Assembly (NCBI RefSeq): GCF_006838285.1
Contig: NZ_CP038228.1
Coordinates: 2,790,001 to 2,854,000 of the forward strand
Origin: Xanthomonas translucens pv. cerealis
GTDB lineage: Bacteria; Pseudomonadota; Gammaproteobacteria; Xanthomonadales; Xanthomonadaceae
Direction of reading: 5' to 3'
Length of the DNA: 64,000 nt
Shown here: positions 57,608-64,000 of the stretch, in pieces
Layout of the letters: each line of letters begins with the position of its first letter
Numbering within the stretch: the stretch's first letter is position 1
The notes under the pieces: generated by a model
Told to the model about the DNA's origin: nothing
Seen by the model: only the letters and a program-made list of their open reading frames with translations
The model's database searches: none
Position numbers and translations under genes: made by a program

Positions 57608-59761
57608 TTAACGCGCCAGGTTCAGTTCCTTCAGCAGCCGCGGCGCCGGCGCCACCTCCTGCATGATCCAGTGCAGGTAGCGCGTATCGACCGCGATCAT
57701 CCGGGTCATCGCCGGATCGAACACCCAGTCGGAACTCACCGACTCCCAGTTGCCGTCGAACGCCAGCCCGACCAGCTTGCCGTGCGCGTCGAGCACCGGC
57801 GAGCCGGAGTTGCCGCCGGTGATGTCCAGGTCGGACAGGAAATCGACCGGCACCGAGCCCAACCGCTTGTCCTCCAAGCCGCCGTAGCGCTTGGCCCTGG
57901 CAGCGTCGAGCAGCGCCTTGGGCGAATCGAACGGGTCGGCGCCGGTGTCCTTGGCCAGCACGCCGTCCAGCGTGGTGAACGGGGTGTAGGCCACGCCGTC
58001 CTTGGGGGCGTAGCCCTTGACGTTGCCGAAGGTGATGCGCAACGAGGAGTTGGCGTCCGGATAGACCGACTCGCCCTGGCTCTTCTTGTAGTCGGCCAAG
58101 GCTTGCAGGTAGCGCGGACGCGCCAGCAGTTCCTCGCCTTGGCGGCGCTTTTCCTCGCGCTCGATCTGCAGCAGCGCCGGTATCAGCGCCACCGCATAGC
58201 GCAGGGCCGGGTCGTCGCTGGATTCGAACGCGGCGCGGTCGGCGCGCAGCCACTTCAGGCGTTCCTCGGTGCTGCCCAGCTTGGTGCCGGCCAGCCGCGC
58301 GGCGGCGGCCTGCGCATCGGCGCCGGCCAGCCATTGGTCCAGCGCCGGCAGGCGCTGCGCCTTCGGCAGCTTCAGGTACTGGTCGAACCAGTAGCGCTGC
58401 AGTTGGCTGTCCATGGCGGCGACGTAACGGCGCTCCATCTGCTTCTGCACGCCTTCGATCTCCGGCAGGTCGCGCTCCTGGTAGCCGGGCTCGCGTTCGG
58501 CGTCGGGCTTGGCCCGCTCGATCGACAAGCGGTACAGCGACAACGCGCTGCCGAGCACGCCGGTACGGCGCATCTGGCGCAGGATCAGGTCGCGGTCGCG
58601 GGTGGCCTTGGCCTGCCCGTCCAGCGCCAGCAGCTGCGCATGCGCCTGCAGCGCGGCGCGGCCATCGCGGCCCTGGCGCTTCAGCCAGGCCAACACCGCG
58701 CGTTCCTCGGCCTGCTTCTGCGCGGCCGCGTCGATACGTTTGAAGCCTTCCAGTTGCCCTTCGTAGTTCTTGGCGACGTTGTTCCAGCTGGCCATCGTCG
58801 CCGCGTACTTCACCTGGATGTCCGGGTCCTGCTTGCCGGCCTGCTCCACCAGCGCGATCAGGTCGCGGTACTGGCGCGCGGCAGTGGGATAGGCCCAGCC
58901 GGCGGTGGCGTCGAATTCCGAGGCCAGCGCATAGCGGTTGGTGCGGCCCGGATAGCCGGCCACCATCACGAAGTCGCCGGCGCCCAGCGGCTGGTCGGCG
59001 AACTTGAGGAAATGCCTGGGCTGGTACGGCACGTTGTCCTTGGCGTAGGCCGCCGGCTTGCCGTCCTTGCCGACATAGGCGCGGTAGAACGAGAAATCGC
59101 CGGTGTGGCGCGGCCACATCCAGTTGTCGACATCGCCGCCGAACTTGCCGATCCCCGACGGCGGCGCGTAGGCCAGACGCACGTCGCGGATCTCCAGGGT
59201 GCGGAACAGCCGGTAGGTATTGCCGCCGGCGAAGCTGTACAGCTCGCAACGGTAGCCCGCCTCGGCTTCGCAGGCCGCGACCTGGGCCTTGTCGAAGGCC
59301 TCCAGCGCCTGGGTACGCTTGAGCGCGTCGTTGCCGGCGGCGTCCATCGCGGTCTTGGCCTGTTCGGTGACATCGCTGATACGGTCGAGCACGTAGATGC
59401 GCGCGTTCGGCCCGGCGCTGAGTTCGGCGCCGTTGCTGGCCGCGCTGAAACCGTCGCGGATCAGGTTCTTCTGCGGCGTGGAATTGAGCTGGATCGCGCC
59501 GTAGGCGCAGTGATGGTTGGTCACCACCAGGCCTTGCGGGGACACGAAGCTGGCGGTGCAGCCGCCCAGCGACACCACCGCGCCCATCGGATCGCCGGTC
59601 AGGTCGGCCAGTTGCTGCGGTGACAGCTTCAACCCGGCCTGCTGCAGCGGCCCGGCGATATCCGGCAATTGCTGCGGGACCCACATGCCTTCGCCGGCAT
59701 GGGCGGCCGGAGCACAGGCCAGGGTGGCGACGACGGCGACAGCCAGCAGATTCGAGCGCAT
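57608..59761 (-). CDS. S46 family dipeptidyl-peptidase (DPP7/DPP11-like)
   Basis: A 717-residue exported serine peptidase: signal peptide MRSNLLAVAVVATLACAPAA (cut near AHA-G), GGCTASFVSPQGLVVTNHHC with the catalytic His, DVDNWMWPRHTGDFSFYRAY with the Asp, and DITGGNSGSPVLDAHGKLVG with the catalytic Ser (GNSGSP). Length fits S46 peptidases, which release dipeptides from N-termini in the periplasm. Whether it prefers hydrophobic (DPP7) or acidic (DPP11) P1 residues was not resolved. Confidence 0.93.
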   Translation of the reverse strand: MRSNLLAVAVVATLACAPAAHAGEGMWVPQQLPDIAGPLQQAGLKLSPQQLADLTGDPMGAVVSLGGCTASFVSPQGLVVTNHHCAYGAIQLNSTPQKNLIRDGFSAASNGAELSAGPNARIYVLDRISDVTEQAKTAMDAAGNDALKRTQALEAFDKAQVAACEAEAGYRCELYSFAGGNTYRLFRTLEIRDVRLAYAPPSGIGKFGGDVDNWMWPRHTGDFSFYRAYVGKDGKPAAYAKDNVPYQPRHFLKFADQPLGAGDFVMVAGYPGRTNRYALASEFDATAGWAYPTAARQYRDLIALVEQAGKQDPDIQVKYAATMASWNNVAKNYEGQLEGFKRIDAAAQKQAEERAVLAWLKRQGRDGRAALQAHAQLLALDGQAKATRDRDLILRQMRRTGVLGSALSLYRLSIERAKPDAEREPGYQERDLPEIEGVQKQMERRYVAAMDSQLQRYWFDQYLKLPKAQRLPALDQWLAGADAQAAAARLAGTKLGSTEERLKWLRADRAAFESSDDPALRYAVALIPALLQIEREEKRRQGEELLARPRYLQALADYKKSQGESVYPDANSSLRITFGNVKGYAPKDGVAYTPFTTLDGVLAKDTGADPFDSPKALLDAARAKRYGGLEDKRLGSVPVDFLSDLDITGGNSGSPVLDAHGKLVGLAFDGNWESVSSDWVFDPAMTRMIAVDTRYLHWIMQEVAPAPRLLKELNLAR

Positions 59762-59923
59762 CGAATGGATTCCTTCGCGACAGGCATGAAATAGACGTTA
59801 GAGTGTAACGAATGCAACCGATGCCGCGACCATGACCAACGGCACCCCGCACGCACCGCAACATGGCCGCATCAACGGGCGGCTTATACTTCGCGCCCTC
59901 TCAACCCCGAGTCTTGCACCGCC

Positions 59924-60955
59924 ATGGCGCAAACAATGAAGGCGCTGGTCAAGCGCGACGCAGCCAAGGGCATCTGGCTGGATCAGGTGCCGGTGCCGGT
60001 GCCTGGCCCCAACGAGGTGCTGATCAAGCTCGAGAAGACCGCGATCTGCGGCACCGACCTGCACATCTATCTGTGGGACGAGTGGAGCCAGCGCACGGTC
60101 AAGCCCGGCCTGACCATCGGCCACGAGTTCGTCGGCCGCATCGCCGAACTCGGCTCGGCAGTCAGCGGCTACCAGGTCGGCCAGCGCGTCTCGGCCGAAG
60201 GCCATATCGTCTGCGGGCATTGCCGCAACTGCCGCGGCGGGCGCCCGCACCTGTGCCCGAACACGGTCGGCATCGGCGTCAGCGTCAACGGCGCCTTCGC
60301 CGAATACATGGTGATGCCGGCCTCAAACCTGTGGCCGATCCCGGACCAGATCCCGTCCGAGCTGGCCGCGTTCTTCGATCCGTACGGCAACGCCGCGCAC
60401 TGCGCGCTGGAGTTCGACGTGATCGGCGAGGACGTGCTGATCACCGGCGCTGGCCCGATCGGCATCATCGCCGCCGGCATCTGCAAGCACATCGGCGCGC
60501 GCAACGTGGTGGTCACCGACGTCAACGATTTTCGCTTGAAGCTCGCTGCCGACATGGGCGCCACGCGCGTGGTCAACGTCGCCAACACCTCGCTGAAAGA
60601 GGTGATGGCCGACCTGCACATGGAAGGCTTCGACGTGGGCCTGGAGATGAGCGGCAACCCGCGCGCGTTCAACGACATGCTCGACTGCATGTACCACGGC
60701 GGCAAGATCGCCATGCTCGGCATCATGCCGCGCGGCGCCGGCTGCGACTGGGACAAGATCATCTTCAAGGGTCTGACCGTGCAGGGCATCTACGGCCGCA
60801 AGATGTACGAGACCTGGTACAAGATGACCCAGCTGGTGCTGTCCGGCTTCCCGCTCGGCAAGGTGCTGACCCACCAGCTGACCATCGACGAATTCCAGAA
60901 GGGCTTCGACCTGATGGAAGAAGGCAAGGCCGGCAAGGTGGTGCTGAGCTGGTGA
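59924..60955 (+). CDS. tdh: L-threonine 3-dehydrogenase
   Basis: A 343-residue zinc medium-chain dehydrogenase. The catalytic zinc site is in [17 protein letters not shown] and GHEFVG, the structural zinc in [15 protein letters not shown], and the NAD fold in [33 protein letters not shown] and [14 protein letters not shown] are typical of Tdh. It oxidises threonine to 2-amino-3-ketobutyrate. No kbl partner is adjacent. It is a single gene, ending at a terminator. Confidence 0.95.
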   Translation: MAQTMKALVKRDAAKGIWLDQVPVPVPGPNEVLIKLEKTAICGTDLHIYLWDEWSQRTVKPGLTIGHEFVGRIAELGSAVSGYQVGQRVSAEGHIVCGHCRNCRGGRPHLCPNTVGIGVSVNGAFAEYMVMPASNLWPIPDQIPSELAAFFDPYGNAAHCALEFDVIGEDVLITGAGPIGIIAAGICKHIGARNVVVTDVNDFRLKLAADMGATRVVNVANTSLKEVMADLHMEGFDVGLEMSGNPRAFNDMLDCMYHGGKIAMLGIMPRGAGCDWDKIIFKGLTVQGIYGRKMYETWYKMTQLVLSGFPLGKVLTHQLTIDEFQKGFDLMEEGKAGKVVLSW

Positions 60956-61029
60956 TGTCCGGCGCGGCGGCCATGCTGCCGCACGCTGCGCCGCCAGGGC
61001 TGCATCATCGGCCTGGCGATCGCACAAAA

Positions 61030-61059
61030 AAGAAGGGCGCCAAACAAGGCACCCTTCTT
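61030..61059. terminator. Bidirectional terminator between tdh and the porin gene
   Basis: GAAGGGCGCC / GGCACCCTTC hairpin with one mismatch, an A-run upstream and T-rich downstream, between converging genes. Confidence 0.8.
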
Positions 61060-61082
61060 CGTTCGCGACGGTATTGCGCGTA

Positions 61083-61790
61083 TCAGAACGCGATCGTCGC
61101 CGAGACCACGAAGCGGTGGTCGGCCAGCTTCTTGCTGAAGTTCTGGTTGCCCTTCTCGTCGGTGTCGTAGTAGCCCACGCTCAGCGCCAGCGGACCGACC
61201 ATCTTGCCGACGCTGACGTTGTAGTCGGTGTAGTCCCGATACTGAGTCAACGCGCTGGCATAGGTGGTGCGGCCGACGTGCGCGCCGATGCTGAACTCGT
61301 TCGGTAGCGCCCAGTTTCCGTCCAGCGCGTAGTAGAAGCTGTCCTCGTCCAGGCCGTAGACGTCGTCAGTGTAGGCGACGGTCAGCGCGTAGGTCTTGAG
61401 GAACTTGGTCTTGGTGATCAGTTCGTTGTAGTTGGAACCGCCGGCACCGGGATAGCCGTAGCGGTTGACCATCACATCGAAGTTCCAGTTCTCGGAGAAA
61501 TCGACGTTGTAGCCGATGAAGCCGTCCACTTCCCAATCCGGGTCGCCGGCACCGAAATCGACGTTGGAGCCCCAGGTGCCGACGTACAGGCCGAACGGCG
61601 AGGTGTAGGTGACGCCGGCCTGGAACGCGGGGCGTTCGTTGGTCTGCGACACGCCACGGAACACGTAGTCGCTGACCACGCCATAGGAGCCGGTAATCGG
61701 CGAGGCAGCCGCCTCGTCCTGGGCCAACGCACTCAGTGGGGCGGCGGCCAGCGCCACGGCCAGGGCGACACCAAGCTTGATCTTGTTCAC
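61083..61790 (-). CDS. TorF-like putative outer-membrane porin
   Basis: A 235-residue protein: signal peptide MNKIKLGVALAVALAAAPLS cut after ALA, then alternating aromatic beta strands (SYGVVSDYVFRGVSQTNERP, GLYVGTWGSNVDF, WEVDGFIGYNVDFSENW) and a C-terminal strand ending in Phe (HRFVVSATIAF), the outer-membrane assembly signal. The VFRGVSQTN start region is typical of the TorF/Gcw_chp family. The transported substrate is unknown. Confidence 0.9.
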   Translation of the reverse strand: MNKIKLGVALAVALAAAPLSALAQDEAAASPITGSYGVVSDYVFRGVSQTNERPAFQAGVTYTSPFGLYVGTWGSNVDFGAGDPDWEVDGFIGYNVDFSENWNFDVMVNRYGYPGAGGSNYNELITKTKFLKTYALTVAYTDDVYGLDEDSFYYALDGNWALPNEFSIGAHVGRTTYASALTQYRDYTDYNVSVGKMVGPLALSVGYYDTDEKGNQNFSKKLADHRFVVSATIAF

Positions 61791-62115
61791 CGGTCATTCT
61801 CCTACGGGTTGACGAGAGGGTGGTTCCAGCGCGTGCTGCAATGCTGGCCTCACAATTTTTTAACCCGTTTTTTCTTGCAGTGCAACACTTTCAAGACAAA
61901 CCAAGTCAGCGCAGGCCTTGCCGCTGCGGGCTTCGGGTCAATGTTTGTCTACGCCATGCGCCAGCGGCCAAGCCTGCGTCCGGGGCCTGGCGGGCTTTTA
62001 TCTGCTTGCGGACAGGAACGTGTGGGAGCGGCTTCAGCCGCGACCGGCGTTACCGATAAAGCCCGTCGCGACTGAAGTCGCTCCTACGCCGAGCCGGCGC
62101 GCCGATTCGAATCCG
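61791..62115. other. Intergenic region upstream of the porin gene
   Basis: 325 bp between the start of the porin gene and the end of cysA (both minus). It contains an AT-rich patch at about 61850-61905, likely holding the porin promoter, and the palindrome at 62022-62087. No gene seen. Confidence 0.6.
62022..62087. repeat. Imperfect palindrome of the GGCTTCAGCC family
   Basis: Arms GTGGGAGCGGCTTCAGCCGC (62022 on) and GCGACTGAAGTCGCTCCTAC (to 62087) around a loop containing TTACCGATAA. It is related to 46782-46855 and, for one arm, to 25926-25947. Confidence 0.85.
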
Positions 62116-63162
62116 CTAGCTGCGCTGCTGCGCGAACAGGCCGAAGCGTCGTGCGCTCAGCTGCAGCACCTGGCCCGGCGCGTAACGGGTGGCGCCCTCG
62201 CCCGCCGGCAACTCCACTTCCACTTCGTCCTGGCCATGCGCCAGTTGCGCGCGCAGGCGCAGGCGCGAACCGCTGCGCTGCGAGGACAGCACCGTCGCCG
62301 CCCAGCCGCTGTCGCTGGGCGCCAGATCTTCCGGGCGCACGTACAGATCGACCGGGCCGCTGGACAGCGATGTGTCCGGCGCCGGCAGCGCCAGGCCGGC
62401 GACCTGCAACTGGCCGTCGTGCAGGTGCGCCGGCAGCCGGTTGACCGCGCCGACGAAGCCGTACACGAACGGCGACACCGGGCGTTCGTAGACGTCGGCC
62501 GGACTGCCGAGCTGCTCGATGCGCCCGCGGTTGAGGATCGCCACGCGGTCGGCCAGTTCCAGCGCCTCTTCCTGATCGTGGGTGACGAACACGGTGGTCA
62601 GTCCGGTGCGGTCGTGCAGCTCGCGCAGCCAGCGCCGCAGGTCGCGCCGCACCTGCGCGTCGAGCGCACCGAACGGTTCGTCCAGCAGCAGCACGCGCGG
62701 CTCGATCGCCAGTGCACGCGCCAAGGCCACGCGCTGGCGCTGGCCGCCGGACAGCTGGGTCGGATAGCGCGCCTCCAGTCCGTCCAACTGCACCAGCGCG
62801 AGCAGTTCGCTCACCCGCGCCCGGATCGCCGACTCGGCCAGGCGCTCGGCGCCGCGGCGCACGCGTAGGCCGAAGGCGATGTTGTCGCGCACGGTCATGT
62901 GCCTGAACAGCGCGTAGTGCTGAAACACAAAGCCGACCCGGCGCGACTGCACCGGCAGGCCGGTCGCGTCCTCGCCGTCGATCAGCACGCGCCCGGCGTC
63001 GGCATGCTCCAGCCCGGCGATCACCCGCAGCAAGGTGGTCTTGCCCGAGCCGGACGGCCCCAGCAATGCAAGCAGTTCGCCCTGGCGGATATCCAGGCTG
63101 ACGTCGTCGAGCGCGACGAACGCGTCGAAACGCTTGCCCAGGTGCTGTACGCGGATGGTCAT
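62116..63162 (-). CDS. cysA: Sulfate/thiosulfate ABC transporter ATP-binding protein
   Basis: A 348-residue ABC ATPase: Walker [20 protein letters not shown]-loop [14 protein letters not shown], signature [16 protein letters not shown], Walker [13 protein letters not shown] and switch [13 protein letters not shown]. The C-terminal TOBE-like regulatory domain (about 235-348) and linkage to a CysW-type permease 7 bp upstream identify it as CysA. Confidence 0.94.
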   Translation of the reverse strand: MTIRVQHLGKRFDAFVALDDVSLDIRQGELLALLGPSGSGKTTLLRVIAGLEHADAGRVLIDGEDATGLPVQSRRVGFVFQHYALFRHMTVRDNIAFGLRVRRGAERLAESAIRARVSELLALVQLDGLEARYPTQLSGGQRQRVALARALAIEPRVLLLDEPFGALDAQVRRDLRRWLRELHDRTGLTTVFVTHDQEEALELADRVAILNRGRIEQLGSPADVYERPVSPFVYGFVGAVNRLPAHLHDGQLQVAGLALPAPDTSLSSGPVDLYVRPEDLAPSDSGWAATVLSSQRSGSRLRLRAQLAHGQDEVEVELPAGEGATRYAPGQVLQLSARRFGLFAQQRS

Positions 63163-63169
63163 CGCAACC

Positions 63170-64000
63170 TCAGTGTCGGTGATTGGCGGCCAGCGATTCG
63201 CCGTGGCGCCATTCCAGATAGGACTTCAGCGCCAGGGTGAGCAGCGCGGTCAGCGCCAGCAGGCTGGCACAGGCGAACGCGGCGCTGTAGGCGTACTCGT
63301 TGTAGAGGATCTCCACGTGCAGCGGCAGCGTATTGGTGCGCCCGCGGATATGCCCAGACACCACCGACACCGCGCCGAACTCGCCCATCGCCCGCGCACT
63401 GCACAGCAGCACGCCGTACAACAGGCCCCAGCGGATGTTGGGCATGGTCACCCGCCAGAACATCTGCCAGCCGTTGGCGCCCAGGCTCAGCGCCGCCAGC
63501 TCCTCGTCGCTGCCCTGCTGCTCCATCAGCGGCATCAACTCGCGGGCGATGAAGGGGAAGGTGACGAAGGTCGTCGCCAGCACGATGCCGGGCAGCGCGA
63601 ACACGATCCGCGGCAGTTGCAGCAGCACCTCGCCGAACACCGGCAGGTGCAGCCGCCAACCTTCGTCGATCAGCGGCCAGGCCCAGCCGCTGCGGCCGAA
63701 GATCAGGATGAAGACCAGCCCGGCGACCACCGGCGACACCGAGAACGGCAGGTCGATTAGGCTCACCAGCAGGCGCTTGCCGGGAAAGCGGTGCTTGCTC
63801 ACCGCCCACGCTGCGGCGACGCCGAACACCAGGTTCAACGGCACCACGATCGCGGTCACCAGCAGGGTCAGGCGGATCGCGGCGAGCGCGTCGGGATCGG
63901 AGATCGCCCGCCAGAACACGCCGATGCCGCCGCGCAGCGCTTCGACGAACACCAGCAGCAGCGGCAGGAACAGGAACGACAGCAGGAAGCCCATCGCGCC
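63170..64000 (-). CDS. cysW: Sulfate ABC transporter permease CysW (5' end outside the window)
   Basis: A minus-strand frame of at least 276 residues, still open at the window edge ([18 protein letters not shown] reads in from outside), so the true start lies beyond 64000. It has about six membrane helices and the binding-protein-dependent permease EAA-like loop [40 protein letters not shown] and [10 protein letters not shown] are typical of CysW. It forms the membrane channel with CysT and uses CysA for energy. Confidence 0.93.
   Translation of the reverse strand, partial: GAMGFLLSFLFLPLLLVFVEALRGGIGVFWRAISDPDALAAIRLTLLVTAIVVPLNLVFGVAAAWAVSKHRFPGKRLLVSLIDLPFSVSPVVAGLVFILIFGRSGWAWPLIDEGWRLHLPVFGEVLLQLPRIVFALPGIVLATTFVTFPFIARELMPLMEQQGSDEELAALSLGANGWQMFWRVTMPNIRWGLLYGVLLCSARAMGEFGAVSVVSGHIRGRTNTLPLHVEILYNEYAYSAAFACASLLALTALLTLALKSYLEWRHGESLAANHRH

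Overview
The window is high-GC gammaproteobacterial chromosome. Gene content and order point to the family Xanthomonadaceae, most likely Xanthomonas: moxR-DUF58-tgpA, recR-ybaB-dnaX, kdkA next to a family 9 glycosyltransferase, a tRNA cluster followed by tig-clpP-clpX-lon-hupB-tRNA-ppiD, phoB-phoR-ppk1-ppx, and purF-cvpA-SPOR-folC. Dispersed intergenic repeats and a candidate type III effector with an imperfect PIP-like box also fit Xanthomonas. Genes are densely packed on both strands, and many stop/start pairs overlap as ATGA or TGATG, implying long translationally coupled operons.

Layout. 1-4534: tail of a membrane glycosyltransferase gene, then a moxR/DUF58/transglutaminase/Slp-lipoprotein operon. 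4629-8000 (minus): HIT protein, recR, ybaB, dnaX. 8235-14585: tRNA-Ser(GGA) and a 6.3-kb decaying genomic island bounded by 22-bp direct repeats of the tRNA 3' end. The island holds two integrase relics, a RimK-like ATP-grasp gene coupled to a secreted DUF6624 gene and split by an IS1595-family element with a perfect 8-bp duplication, an IS3 remnant, and a 714-residue candidate type III effector. 14675: SRP RNA gene ffs, which the island has separated from tRNA-Ser. 14876-19021 (minus): kdkA, MBL hydrolase, moaA, NTF2-like, moaC, moaD, moaE. 19042-25769: heptosyltransferase-like gene, DUF6165, tRNA-Ser(CGA), PP2C phosphatase, dnaQ, rnhA, methyltransferase, gloB, MltD-like transglycosylase.

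26160-36161 (minus) is a protein quality-control block (tig, clpP, clpX, lon, hupB, ppiD) flanked by tRNA-Pro-Arg-His-Lys-Leu and carrying tRNA-Val-Asp-Asp. 36317-40881: Bax-inhibitor-like membrane protein, NAD-type isocitrate dehydrogenase, AhpD-like protein, glutaredoxin, M48 protease. 40965-46738: phosphate sensing and polyphosphate metabolism. 47123-49731: glycosyltransferase, PAP2 phosphatase, lpxH. 49771-56443 (minus): lipoprotein, decayed metalloprotease, DUF455, purF, cvpA, SPOR protein, folC. 56808-61790: histidine phosphatase, S46 peptidase, threonine dehydrogenase, TorF-like porin. 62116-64000 (minus): cysA and the 3' part of cysW.

Most of the window is conserved housekeeping chromosome. 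The accessory signal sits in the tRNA-Ser island and in several structured intergenic elements: inverted GGGACTCGGG/CCCGAGTCCC pairs, a GGCTTCAGCC palindrome family, and a branched multi-hairpin element upstream of folC. All family names come from reading motifs; no database search was run.
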